Assembly (NCBI GenBank): GCA_946811695.1
Contig: OX328132.1
Location: forward strand, 122,873,906 to 122,937,905
Direction: 5' to 3'
DNA length: 64,000 nt
Source: Gonocerus acuteangulatus
Taxonomy: Eukaryota > Arthropoda > Insecta > Hemiptera > Coreidae
Positions 10,537-21,632 of this stretch are shown here, in pieces. Position 1 is the first letter of the stretch; each line of letters begins with the position of its first letter. The position numbers and the translations under genes are program-made. The notes under the pieces are model-generated. The model was given only the letters and a program-made list of their open reading frames with translations. It did not search any database and was not told the origin of the DNA.

Positions 10537-10575
10537 CTGAAGAGGCACCAATAAGGTGTGAGACATGTCGGGACG
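10537..10575 (+). ncRNA. Decayed hammerhead-like hairpin motif
   Basis: CTGAAGA, then stem GGCACC/GGTGTG with loop AATAA, then AGAC and ATGTC. The core is CUGANGA-like, but the GAAA element is mutated to GAGAC. AATAAAG follows closely, as it does after the other copies. Probably a relic; the next 650 bp (to 11230) show nothing else. Confidence 0.3.
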
Positions 10576-11407
10576 TAATAAAGTTGGTGAAACTGTGTGG
10601 TGAAGTTTTTATTATTTGACCTTCCGCCTAGCACGAAAATACGAAGATTAAGAAAAGGGTCAGTTGAACAATAATTATAATTTTTATAATATAATACTTA
10701 TTAATATATATTTGAATTATTAATTATTATTAAGTATTAAGGTATAATAAAATAAAGCACATGTAACCAACTGATGGGTTATATATAGGCCGGAAGCTTA
10801 TTATCATTCTAAGGAGAATAAAGTGTATAAGAACAAAAAAAATAATACAAAAGAAGATTGTCTTTGGAATGAGAAGAAAGCTGTCGCTAAGTATGGTCAG
10901 CTGTCTGTTGGACATGACTAATTTTCTTCAATTTATTCATACATCAATCACTTACTTTTCATTAATCATAATATCATATATTATTATTGTATGATAATCA
11001 CTACTGTAGTGTCAAATGTTGTTATTTATTTTTTTACCAATGATCATACTGGATAGAGGCAAAATTCTAAACAATGTTTCTTATTCTAAACAAATCCTCT
11101 CCATTTTCTCCTAGGCGAATCCCATCCATTCCCTGGCGGGTTATAGAAAATGGTTATTACCATTCAATTGCTCAATTTTTGAATATTTTTTTCAAACAGG
11201 ACAAGAGACAGGAGAATGCGAAAATGTCTAAATCTTTATTTGAAGTGTGTGTAGGATGGATGTGGTCCCCTCGTCCCAACCATTCTTGGTAGATAAGAGC
11301 AAGTAGGCGGGAGTACAGGACCACACCTTCCTAAAACCCCATCAGCTCCTTTATAGGAGGCCAGATTCTCCTTTATTGGAGAACTCTTTTCATTTATTTT
11401 ATCTACA

Positions 11408-11408
11408 C

Positions 11409-11498
<90 letters not shown>

Positions 11499-11536
11499 TC
11501 TCTCTCCCTCTCCCCCTATGAATCATGAATTAATGG

Positions 11537-11594
<58 letters not shown>
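11408..11594. repeat. (CT)n and (TA)n microsatellites
   Basis: An imperfect (CT)n run with periodic CCCTCT interruptions (about 11408-11515) is followed by (TA)n at 11541-11592. The Arg-Glu and Tyr-Ile frames over them are artefacts of the dinucleotide repeats. Confidence 0.95.
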
Positions 11595-11596
<2 letters not shown>

Positions 11597-11759
11597 ATAT
11601 TCGTAGTACAACTTTAATTTTCTCTGATTGTAGACAGTCATCTTTAACGATTCATTACATCTTGGAAATCTGCATTAAATTCACTTTAAGTCTAATACAC
11701 ACACAATGCTCACAATTATCTCATTCGAACCGTAATATCAATTCAAAAAATAGGAATTA

Positions 11760-11945
11760 ATAAAAGCTTCTGGTTAGTGACAACATTTCGAAAATCACTA
11801 CTCTTCCAAAAATAATCCTGCAGACTGCGGAATCTTACAAAAGTTGAAGAATTTAATTAGCTTTCCAGTGATATACTCAGAACTGAGATTAGCTCTCAAT
11901 TTCATAATGTTATTGGAATTCTAGAGCGAAAAAAAACACATCAAA
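11760..11945 (-). repeat. Dispersed repeat H, inverted copy
   Basis: The complement of 18235-18490 and 19200-19400: shared words include CAGAACTGAGATTA, TTTCATAATGTTATTGGAAT and AGCTTTCCA. Unknown class and non-coding. No feature is seen from 11945 to 12585. Confidence 0.6.
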
Positions 11946-12584
11946 TAAATAAAAGTAATATAGTAAATATTCGGAGGGTGGTAACCTATAGATAACCCGT
12001 CCTAAAATTCATTTTTAATAATAAATGGACGTTAAAATTAAAATTTAAAAAAAAAATATTCCGTGAAATAGGTGCTTAAGTCGACTATTTCTGCTTAGGA
12101 TACTGTATGTTTCTTATTTTGGCGACTAAGATCTTGCTTCTCTTTGAGATTTAATTTTAAATGTTTGCATCTGTTTACATTTTTAACGAAAAGGTAATGC
12201 AACATGGTAGCTGTTAAACTTTCAAAATCCTGCAGTTCAGACTATTTTGATTTATTATAAAGTGCTGCGTCAGGTGGAGTTAGCTGTTGCTTCGTATAAC
12301 ATTTGCTCTCTTCTCATTGGATGCTTTGACAGAAACTAGTTTTAGTTGAACCTTGATTCGGAGTGAAGCTAGATGCTGGTTAGACAATCATACCGCTATT
12401 CTATCCTCGTCCAGATGCTGAGGGTAAATCAATAAGCCTACGTGCTTGATAACAAGGAGAGACAAGCCTAGTCCCCACAGGCAGCTATGTTTAAGTACCT
12501 TCTGCTTAGGAAAGCAAAACAAATTCATTTTTCTTACGCTCCAAAAGTGACTTGACATCTATATTTACTCCAATTCTATTGGCA

Positions 12585-12990
12585 GAGCTTTCAAACCAAT
12601 ACGCAGTCCTCTAACAAAAGGCTCTACATCCTTATCTATTCATCGGGTATAAAGATACGCACCTATTCTCTGAGAGATGTATACTTCAGTGTAGCTTGAT
12701 AAAGGAAGAGCTGGCAAACCAATACGCATTCCTCTAAAAAGGCTCTGCATCCTTATCTATTCTTCGGGTATAAAGATACGCACCTATTCTCTGAGAGATG
12801 TATACTTCAGTGTAGCTTGATAAAGGTAGAGCTGGCAAACCAATACGCAGTCCCCTAACAAGGCTCTGCATTCTTATCTATTCTTCGGGTATAAAGATAC
12901 GCACCTATTCCCTGAGAGATTTATACTTCAGTGTAGCTTGCTAATGGTAGAGCTGGCAAACCAATACGCATTCTTCTAACAAGGCCCTAC
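12585..12990. repeat. ~122-bp tandem repeat, 3.3 copies
   Basis: Units begin at about 12585, 12708, 12829 and 12950, each with CAAACCAATACGCA, GGTATAAAGATACGCACC and CTTCAGTGTAGCTTG. Copies differ by scattered substitutions, so the array is moderately old. The last unit is cut short before the SINE at 13026. Confidence 0.93.
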
Positions 12991-13025
12991 TTTAAACAAC
13001 AAAACATCACATATCAGCGAATGCA

Positions 13026-13201
13026 CGGGGTCTCCCGTGGTCTAGTGGCTATCGCGCTGGATTCATAAGCGGGAATCGAAGCGGGGTTCGATTCCCGCCT
13101 CCGGCAGGAATTTTATCATCTCAGGGCTCGCTGGGAAAATTCCTCGCTGCACCCAGGATGTCGGCACTAATGACCTAGATGTAGATGCGCCGTAAAAAAA
13201 A
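13026..13201 (+). mobile_element. tRNA-derived SINE (family S), full length with 13-bp TSD
   Basis: Contains the A box (GTGGTCTAGTGGCTA), the B box GGGTTCGATTCCC, the family body ending GATGTAGATGCGCCGT and a short poly(A). An exact 13-bp duplication ATCAGCGAATGCA flanks it (13013-13025 and 13202-13214). This is the best-defined member of the family, and its short clean tail and perfect duplication suggest a fairly recent insertion. The target was a Jockey-like 3' fragment. Confidence 0.93.
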
Positions 13202-13214
13202 ATCAGCGAATGCA

Positions 13215-13545
13215 TACCTTCCAATCCATATGCAAAATATGTCATGTCCATCACTACGTTTACAATAAAACGTTCAAAATCTCTTTCATTAACTGGCAAA
13301 ACCCTGTTTCGTTGCATTTTATACAAAATTGTATTTCCATCCCGAAACGAGAGTGCAAACGCTTTCCTTCCAACCCTATCCAAAACAAAACACCTTAAAG
13401 GCTGAAGAGGCATTGGCCTCGTGATCAGTTAACTCACTAAAAGTCAAAAAAGTATGAAGCGAATACTGATTGGCTCCTTCCAAAAGTGTTATTATCATTA
13501 ATATTACTTATTCAATAGTTTTTTTTTTTGTTTTTTTTTATGTAT
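13215..13545 (+). pseudogene. Jockey-type LINE ORF2 3' fragment
   Basis: The plus strand encodes, with frameshifts, KISFIN... and then RLKRHWPRDQL just before the stop. This matches the C terminus of the LINE ORF2 at 21794-24508 (RRLKRKWPRDQL). The 3' untranslated part (GATTGGCTCCTTCCAAAAGT) matches the Jockey copy at 55236-55723. It is a 5'-truncated dead copy. Confidence 0.7.
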
Positions 13546-13639
13546 TTATTTATTTTATTTTATTTAGTATTCCTCATTGATTTTGTCTTTTAACTTTTTC
13601 GTTCTTCGCAGTCAATTTCTGCATATATTATTATGAATA

Positions 13640-13795
13640 ACCATGAAGTGCCTAACCCCGATTTCTAACCTCACACTCCAAAAGTGTCTGCCTATCCCAA
13701 ACCCGGAACTCTCAATTCCTCACCTCTCAATCCCATCCCAAAAACCCACCTAGAAAGCTAAACAGATCTTGGCCTACGCAAAGCTATCGATTAGG
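13640..13795 (+). pseudogene. Second, more decayed Jockey-type 3' fragment
   Basis: CCATCCCAAAAACCCACC, then a weak RKLNRSWP reading, align to the same C-terminal region as the preceding fragment. Heavily decayed and only tentatively assigned. 13800-14475 shows AT-rich DNA with no feature. Confidence 0.4.
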
Positions 13796-14475
13796 AAGTG
13801 GCAATAATGTTTGGATCCATTAATATTAATAATTATATCTTATAATTATTAGTAATTATATTTTTCTTTTTATTTATTTAATTTTATGACTATGATTTTT
13901 ATTTTATTTTTAATTAATTTAAATACGCATTAGCAGGATTTATTTTTACTGGAATTTCATTACGTGGGTTCAGAAATACGTTCCTCAAGTATCATACTTA
14001 ATTACACAAGTGAACAAATTTTAACCTTTTGGAAGTAAGACGGAAGTGAACCACCATTTTGGGGGTTTTCGGGTGTGCTGAGTCCGAATCTGACCTTAGT
14101 TTTTTTCCCCTATACGTCAAGTTTTTAAAATATAGGGTTTTTAAGTTGTTTTTTTATAATACTGAATCTTAAAATTTGCTTTGTCTACAGAAATTTTTGT
14201 GGCGTTCTGGTTTCTATAATTTTTAGTGCTTTTTGGGATGGAGAATGCGAAGTTGGATGTTTGATAAGTTGGTTCTTTTTTTTTTTTTAAATATACTTTT
14301 AGCCAAAAAGAACACGCAAAAATGCCAGTTTTTCACAACTTTAAACGAATTGTTTACAAATTATAAAATTGGTAGGAAAACTGTAATTGTGAATTTGGAT
14401 TTTCCATTAAATTTCCTTTAAGAAAGAGATATTGGAATTTTCAAAATTACAAAAATGAGTTGGTAAAAAAAAACT

Positions 14476-15129
14476 AGTATCCTGAACGGTAGAAACAGGC
14501 TGATTCTCCCCTACAGTAGGGCCCAGCTTCATCTTTTTTAATCCACATTCCATGCAAAATAAGGCAATAGTATCCTGTACGGGAGAAACAGGCTGATTCT
14601 CCCCTACAGTAGGGCCCAGCTTCATCTTTTTTAATCCACATTCCATGCAAAATAAGGCAATAGTATCCTGTACGGGAGAAACAGGCTGATTCTCCGCCTA
14701 CAGTAGGGCCCAGCTTCATCTTTTTTAATCCACATTCCATGCAAAATAAGGCAATAGTATCCTGTACGGGAGAAACAGGCTGATTCTCCCCTACAGTAGG
14801 GCCCAGCTTTATCTTTTTTAATCCACATTCCATGCAAAATAAGGCAATAGTATCCTGTACGGGAGAAACAGGCTGATTCTCCCCTACAGTAGGGCCCAGC
14901 TTCATCTTTTTTAATCCACATTCCATGCAAAATAAGGCAATAGTATCCTGTACGGGAGAAACAGGCTGATTCTCCGCCTACAGTAGGGCCCAGCTTCATC
15001 TTTTTTAATCCACATTCCATGCAAAATAAGGCAATAGTATCCTGTACGGGAGAAACAGGCTGATTCTCCGCCTACAGTAGGGCCCAGCTTCATCTTTTTT
15101 AATCCACATTCCATGCAAAATAAGTCAAT
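14476..15129. repeat. 93/94-bp tandem array, seven copies
   Basis: Seven nearly identical units containing GGGAGAAACAGGCTGATTCT, AGGGCCCAGCTT and CCACATTCCATGC. Units are 93 bp (CTCCCCTAC) or 94 bp (CTCCGCCTAC) in the order 93, 93, 94, 93, 93, 94, 94. The single-base difference shifts the reading frame, which generates the overlapping minus-strand ORFs here. They are artefacts of the repeat. Confidence 0.95.
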
Positions 15130-15382
15130 AGTATAGTATTGTTCTAATTCTGATAATGTTAAATTGCAAATTATTGTAACTCATAATTTTTTTTTTTTTC
15201 AAATTTTGCAGAGGTTAGGTAGTTTGGGGTGAATAAAATGGGGCTATGCTTTTAAAATTTAATATTTGTTTAATATACATTTCTGTATGAGCGAAGTAGG
15301 TATAACTTTACAATTTATTATTATTTTTAAATGATTATATAATACTACAAATATCACATATTATTAAATTATTTAATAATTA

Positions 15383-15733
15383 GGGGACGAGGTTATCTCA
15401 GTGGTAGAGCACTCGACTAATGAACTGGAGGACCAGGTTCAAAACCCGAGCGCGCACTAAAGATTTTTTCTTCTAGTGCTGCCGTTCGAGGGTTGGATTT
15501 GGGGTCCCAGATCGTCCCTAGGCTCACCCAGCCTTTAATTAATTTAATTAATAATAGGTACCTTGGGTGCTAATGACTATAGCAGTTGAAGCAGCCAAGG
15601 GGAAAATCAGGCGGCCGGAGCATAGTATTGACCACACTAGTGTGCCGTATGGTCAAGAATCAGATGCCTCTACAGTATCTGCCCCTCTGGGCCCTTGTGG
15701 CCTGTTACGGGACTGATTTTTTTTTGTTTTTTT
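15383..15733 (+). mobile_element. tRNA-derived SINE (family G), full length with 14-bp TSD
   Basis: The head GGGGACGAGGTTATCTCAGT...GGTAGAGCACT resembles a tRNA, with an AAT triplet at the anticodon position (Ile-like). The body includes GGGGAAAATCAGGCGGCC and ends GGGACTGA followed by a T run rather than poly(A). The duplication TTATTTAATAATTA (15369-15382, 15734-15747) proves both ends. Other copies lie at 30915, 32246, 60035 and 63273. Probably LINE-mobilised. Confidence 0.92.
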
Positions 15734-15929
15734 TTATTTAATAATTAATGTTTAACGGGGTTGTTCTAGGTTCTAATGGAGTGATCGGGTTGAGAAGAGA
15801 AGGAGTCATTCAGAGGGGAATTCCCAAAGCCTTCAAACAAAGGTAAGATTCCAACTTAAACACTAAAACACCTCTGCTTCCTCAAAACATATATCCACAG
15901 GATGACCTCAACATGTTTTCAGCTTGTAG

Positions 15930-16150
15930 ATTTAAGGGGTAATAATACCGTGTAACTTTTTATTTTACCATTTTTTTTATGGGCTAAAATTCTTCCTTAA
16001 CTAATCAAAAATGATATCCAATAGTGTTTATGTGAAGAAAAGATTTTTATGTGGTGCTGATTTGAAGATCATTTTTTGAGCGAGCTTCGATTAGTTACCT
16101 TTTTAATTGTTAAGTTTTTTTTTGGTCCTTCTTGAATACATTTTAAAGTT
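15930..16150 (-). repeat. Dispersed repeat E, inverted copy
   Basis: Complement of 8930-9180: TTATGGGCTAAAATTCTT and TTTTTTGAGCGAGCTTCGA are the clearest shared words. Adjacent to an inverted copy of repeat D, so D and E may be parts of one larger element. Confidence 0.55.
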
Positions 16151-16214
16151 AGAACCCATTCTTATCCCATCTTTATTACAAGAAAGAATGAAAAAAAAAT
16201 TAAATAGGAAAAAA

Positions 16215-16560
16215 CTACCATTAAACATTAAAGTCGTTTTCTCAAAACTATGTTTTCAAATCGGGCAATAATCTGGCCTCTTCAATTTTTATCCGATCAG
16301 CTTCAAATTTTAACTGAAGCTTCCTAATAATATTTGCTAGTAACGTACGTAGGATTATTTCGATTCATTGAATTATAATGATTTTATGAACGATTTTTTT
16401 AATAGAAAATCAATAATTGTTCAACATTTCCGAAAAAATTAATATTTCTTAAAAATCCTACGTGCTTTACTATATTTAACCTTCTTCTTCTAAAATAATT
16501 TTAATTTCCCGTTCTAGGTTAAAAATTGCCGACTACAGACTATCGCCCGTGACCACGCCC
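16215..16560 (-). repeat. Dispersed repeat D, inverted copy
   Basis: Complement of 7330-7720: AAAGTCGTTTTCTCAAAACT, CCGATCAGCTTCAAATTTTA and GACTACAGACTATCGCCCGT. Non-coding. Confidence 0.6.
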
Positions 16561-16667
16561 CTCCTGGTTCTTTTGTTTCTGGTCGAGCTATGAACATATC
16601 TCACAAAAATAAACAGAATAGAGACTATTCTTCGAATAAGGACTAACACAGACTAGATTAAGACATA

Positions 16668-16712
<45 letters not shown>

Positions 16713-17828
16713 CTCTGAATACATGTTTATTTAAAATCTGTACAATAATTAATTTTGCTGGTAAATGAATACATATCACTGTAAAACAGAATATGGAAGG
16801 GGCCAAACATTATCGACACTTCCTATTATATCTTAATATTTATTTTTGGTGTCTTTAACCGCTGTTAGTTTAGCTGGTCACGGGGCCAAAGTCTCTTAAG
16901 CCTCCTGGGGAGGTTTTTAGGATGGGTCTGGGTGGAAAGGGATTGACCTCTAGGATTTGGGTGGGATGACAACTTGGAATGAAAGGTTAGGAATCGGCAC
17001 AGGAAAGCCACGAAAACACCCAAGTCAGACGAAAAAGACTCCGGAAGAAAACATCGTCAAGGTTATCGCCGAAAGCAAAACACTTCAGGGAATCAACAAT
17101 TAGCAAAGAACATGCTAATCCTTTACCTGTATCTACAAACAGCCGTCCACAAATCCGTCCAGCAGAAAATAAACCCCCTAATATTTATTTAAGAAAAATA
17201 AAAGATTTCAAGACATAAGTACGTTAGCAATAAGCTACCTACTTTTTGTTATCATAAGATAGCGAAAGTTTATATAATAGTAAGAGGAATCCACGTTATT
17301 TTTTCTCTTTCATTACAATCACAGTACATTAAATGTACAATATCTTAAATTACTTACAAATTGCAATATTTATATTTATTGAATGAAGAAATTTAAAAAA
17401 AAAAAAAAGAAAGAAAAATCTAACTTTCACAAAAAATATAAATAGTGGTTACTACCAAATAATAGCAGTATTACCTTTCATGAATTTTTTAGTTCTGAAT
17501 GGAAATCGGGGTCCAGATTGTTTTTTTTTTTGAAGTGGTATGCAACAAAAACATAAAGCCCTTGAAAAAATCACAATGTAGGAGAGAATAGTTGTTTGAA
17601 TTAGAAACCAGAATATGCGTTTACAAAATGATATTTCTTTTGTGGCCATTCCAAGTTTACATTTGTGAAGTCAAACATATGTTTCATTTGTGTAGCATGA
17701 GCATGATTAGCAAGAACCGTTTCATTATCTTCATCATCGACCTCGCAAATATAAAGAACGTAGATAAAGAACCAAACTTAATGAAACAAAATAAAATAAA
17801 ATATAAATCTCATAAAAAATAAGAAAAA
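16561..17828. other. No gene; poly(T) tract
   Basis: A T run of about 42 bases (16671-16712) is the only striking feature. Short open frames here show no domain, and their Lys/Phe runs come from homopolymers. Confidence 0.6.
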
Positions 17829-18220
17829 ATTGTTGATCAATAAATATAAATTTCATCAAGAATAATTGTCCCTTATTTCTGATAATTGTTGATCAATAAA
17901 TATCAATTTCATCAAGAATAATTGTCCCTTATTTCTGATAATTGTTGATCAATAAATATAAATTTCATCAAGAATAATTGTCCCTTATTTCTGATAATTG
18001 TTGATCAATAAATATCAATTTCATCAAGAATAATTGTCCCTTATTTCTGATAATTGTTGATCAATAAATATCAATTTCATCAAGAATAATTGTCCCTTAT
18101 TTCTGATAATTGTTGATCAATAAATATCAATTTCATCAAGAATAATTTTCCCTTATTTCTGATAATTGTTGATCAATAAATATCAATTTCATCAAGAATA
18201 ACTGTCCCTTATTTCTGATA
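17829..18220. repeat. 56-bp tandem array, seven copies
   Basis: Exactly seven 56-bp units with TTGTTGATCAATAAATAT, TTTCATCAAGAATAATTGTC and CCTTATTTCTGATA. The units differ only by single substitutions (for example ATATAA/ATATCA), indicating recent expansion. Confidence 0.96.
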
Positions 18221-18234
18221 ATATCACGAAAATA

Positions 18235-19112
18235 AACACAATATTACTTTTATTTATTTTATGTTTTTTCACTCTATAATTCCAATTACATTATAAAATT
18301 TAGTGATAATATCAGTTCTAAATATACCGTTGGAAAGCTGATTAAATTTTACAATTTTTGTAAGATTCGGTAGCCGACAGAATTTTTTTTGGTAGTGATT
18401 TTCAAAAGGTTGTCTGTAACCAGAAGATTAATTTCTACTTTGTGAATTGGTATTTCAGTTTGAACAAGATACTCGTGAACACTAGATGTGCATTAATCTT
18501 AAACGAAATTTAATATTACTTTAAAAAATGTCATAAAACGCCCAAAACAAATGTGTACAAGCAGCGAAAATTTTAGTTACAAAAAACACGTTTTTTTCTT
18601 AAGAACCTTTGGAATGGCGTATGTCTGGAACGAAGTGAGATTTTCTATGTGTGGTTGGTGGTGTTGAACTACATGTTTTGTCTAGTTTCACCTCCTGGAG
18701 TACAACATGTGTAGATTTTCTATCTATGTGTGGTTGGTGGTGTTGAACTACATGTTTTGTCTAGTTTCACCTCCTGGAGTACAACATGTGTAGATTTTCT
18801 ATCTATGTGTGGTTGGTGGTGTTGAACTACATGTTTTGTCTAGTTTCACCTCCTGGAGTACAACATGTGTAGATTTTCTATCTATGTGTGGTTGGTGGTG
18901 TTGAACTACATGTTTTTCTAGTTTCACCTCCTGGAGTACAACATGTGTAGATTTTCTATCTATTTGTGGTTGGTGGTGTTGAGCAACATGTTTTGTCTAG
19001 TTTCACCTCCTGGAGTACAACATGTGTAGATTTTCTATCTATGTGTGGTTGGTGGTGTTGAACTACATGTTTTGTCTAGTTTCACCTCCTGGAGTACAAC
19101 ATGTGTAGAATT
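18235..19112 (+). repeat. Dispersed repeat H with a 79-bp array
   Basis: 18235-18640 is repeat H (CCAATTACATTATAAAATTT, ACCGTTGGAAAGCTGA, GAACCTTTGGAATGGCG). It runs directly into six 79-bp units (18647-19112) with GTGGTTGGTGGTGTTGA, CTAGTTTCACCTCCTGG and ACAACATGTGTAGATTTTC. In the second H copy the same segment occurs once. The array is therefore a local expansion of one internal segment of the element. Confidence 0.85.
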
Positions 19113-19199
19113 TTATATAGGCCTGATGAAAGACTTCCTTTTCATAATTTGTTTTTAGTTTTTGGAGGGTTTTTTTTTCTGGGAAACAAAAACGAGATA

Positions 19200-19590
19200 T
19201 ATGCCAAAGGACTTTATTTGATGTTTCTTTAACTCTAGAATTCCAATAACATTATGAAATTGAGAGATAATCTCAGTTCTGAGTATACCGTTGGAAAGCT
19301 GAATTAATTCTACAGATTTTGTGAGATGTGGCTGTCTGAAGGATTATTTTTGGAAGAGTAGTGATTTTAACAAAATTTAATGTTGATTTCAAAAATGTAA
19401 TGAATCTTTAAAAATAAATGTGCACAAGGAAAGAAAACTGGAGTTGTACTATGAAAAACAGTTTGTTTTTTTTTTCTAAAGAACCTTTAGAAGGCCATAT
19501 TTCTGGAACGGAGTAAGATAAAAATGTGTGGTTGGAGGTGTTGAGCTACATTTTTTTTTGTCTAGTTTCACCCCCTGGAATATTTTCATT
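19200..19590 (+). repeat. Dispersed repeat H, copy without expansion
   Basis: Same order of words as 18235-18720: CCAATAACATTATGAAATTG, ACCGTTGGAAAGCTGA, GAACCTTTAGAAGGCC, then a single GTGTGGTTGGAGGTGTTGA...TTTCACCCCCTGG segment. It represents the pre-expansion state of the neighbouring array. Confidence 0.75.
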
Positions 19591-19616
19591 AACTTGCGAT
19601 ACACCCAATAATATTA

Positions 19617-21157
19617 ACAAAAAGTCTGTCTCGCAGGAAGTCCATCATCTTAGCGCGGTTCCGTTCATATCCCTAGTCCAATTTGGAAAGATTAAAATAG
19701 AAGCAGTTATTATTTTGGTTCCACCAGTCTTTTTTATTTAATTAATTATTATAATGGCGTGTCAACTCTTAAGGTCACTCACGCCATTCCTGTGTGTAGT
19801 AAAGTCTTGAAAGGTCATGATTTACAATCTTACCTGGAAGGGTCGGCAACACTAGAAACGGACCTGCTAGTGACAAGGTCTTGGAATCGTGGAAATCTAT
19901 ATTTCTAGCAATAAATTGTTTTTGTTATTTTACTTAACCAGTTTTATTGTCAAATACATTATCCAACTATAAGCAATTAAAAAATAACAAGGAATAAAAC
20001 AGACAAAAAGAACCATTCGAATAAACGAAATCAATTAATTTAAAGTTTTAAGCACTTATTTCTCCGATTGACATCGCCTAATTAAAACATTCTTCAGAAC
20101 CTTTTTTGTAGAGCATTTAGTAAGCTTTCGAATGGTAATCTTCCGCTTCACAAGATTGTCAACGGTTTTCGAGATACTAACGAAAGTATACAACGTTACC
20201 AAAACTTTTTTTGTCTGTTAATAAAATATTTTATTCTAACCCTTCCTTTACTCTAAACGTAACAAAAATTTCAACATATTAGTGTTGATGAAATTCAAAC
20301 ATGTAGAAAATGTTTCAACTGTATCCCATAATTCTAAGTACCAAAATCAAAGACAAACAACCCTCCCTAGGAAGGACGCCAGGCAGTTGAAAAGCTATAT
20401 CTTGGAAATCCATATCTCTAACATTACATTGTTTTTCTTATTTTTCTTAACCCGTTTTATTTTCAAATACATTATCCGACTACAAGCAATTAAAAAATAA
20501 CAAGGAATAAAAAACAGACAAAAAGAACAGTTCGAATAAGCGAAATCAATTCCTTTAAAGTTTTAAGCTCTTATTTCTCCGATTGACATCGCCTAATCAA
20601 AACTTTCATTAGAACCTTTTTTTTTAGAGCATTTAATAAGCTTTCTAATGGTATTCTTCCGTTTACCAAGATTCTCAACCTTTTTCGAGATATTAAGGAA
20701 AGTAAACAAAGTTACTAAAACTTTTTATGTCTGTTAATAAAATATTTTATTCTAACCCTTCCTTAACTCCAAACGTAACCAAAATTTCAACATATTAGTT
20801 TTGATGATAGTAGAACATGCAGGAAATGTTTCAACTGAATCCCATGATTCTAAGTACCCAAACCAAAAACGGTATTCAAAAACTATGTTTCCAATTTTTT
20901 CGAAAACGGTTAAAGCTATCGCCTTGAAAATGGTTCCATTCGTTTTCCTAGCCCAGGAAGCATATAAAACGAGTACTTACAAGCTTATGAACTCAAAAAC
21001 GTTACGATTTTTTTTGCGCGAATTTCGCCCCAAACGCCATCTTCCAGTAGGCGGATTTTGCTGGTTAACGAACTTGACCTTTCAAATTAGACGAAAGATT
21101 TTTGTACCAAATTTCATCACAATCGGACCATTAGGGAAGCCAGAAATGAGCGAATAG

Positions 21158-21228
<71 letters not shown>
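19617..21228 (-). mobile_element. Helentron-like family A copy 2, internally duplicated
   Basis: The 3' end is on the left: AAAAAGTCTGTCTCGCAGGA, a mutated hairpin and AGCGCGGTTCC. Two tandem versions of the central segment follow (about 20030-20390 and 20540-20880, both with TTATTTCTCCGATTGACATC and TTTCAACATATTAGT). The element breaks off in a (TA)n tract (about 21160-21228), so the 5' subterminal repeat is missing. The 118-codon plus-strand frame at 20801 is a chance frame. Confidence 0.65.
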
Positions 21229-21229
<1 letters not shown>

Positions 21230-21365
21230 TAGCTGTTACCCGGTGTGCAATGCTACACCTACATTATATTAAATATCTGTAGCCGGGCTTACCATGCTAC
21301 ACATGCTTCATATTAAATAGTTGTAACCCAGCTTCCATGGTACGCTTACTTTATATTATATATTT
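21229..21365 (-). repeat. Terminus of dispersed repeat F, three imperfect units
   Basis: ACTAGCTGTTACCCGGTGTG is the complement of the end of the 49-bp units at 6971-7264. About 44-bp related units (ATGCTACACCTACATTATAT, CATGCTACACATGCTTCATA, CATGGTACGCTTACTTTATA) follow. They are more diverged than the array at 6971. Confidence 0.65.
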
Positions 21366-21632
21366 AAAAAAATGAATGATTATATTATATTGGTCCAAAT
21401 TATAAGAATATAAGATAATAAATTGAGAGCTCGGCTGAAAAATTTATTTTCCATTTTTTTTAGAGAAAGTGGGGTGGGAAATAAATTAATCCTTATTTTT
21501 TTAAAAAGTACCCTTATTTTAAAAAGTACCCTTACTTTTAAAATGGTATTACAATTACATGATTCCAAATAATTTAATTGCAATACCGTTTTAAAGAAAA
21601 TCCAAACCTAACTCCCTGTGTTTAATTTTTTA

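Noticed and set aside
14407..15114. Overlapping minus-strand frames encoding MECGLKKMKLGPTVGENQPV repeats
   Set aside because: Produced by the 93/94-bp tandem array, with frame switches caused by the one-base unit difference.
15383..15455. tRNA gene (also at 13028, 32249, 44597)
   Set aside because: Each tRNA-like block is the head of a SINE with body, tail and target duplication; stems are imperfect.
20801..21157. 118-codon plus-strand frame
   Set aside because: Lies antisense within a non-coding Helentron-like repeat; other copies do not keep the frame.
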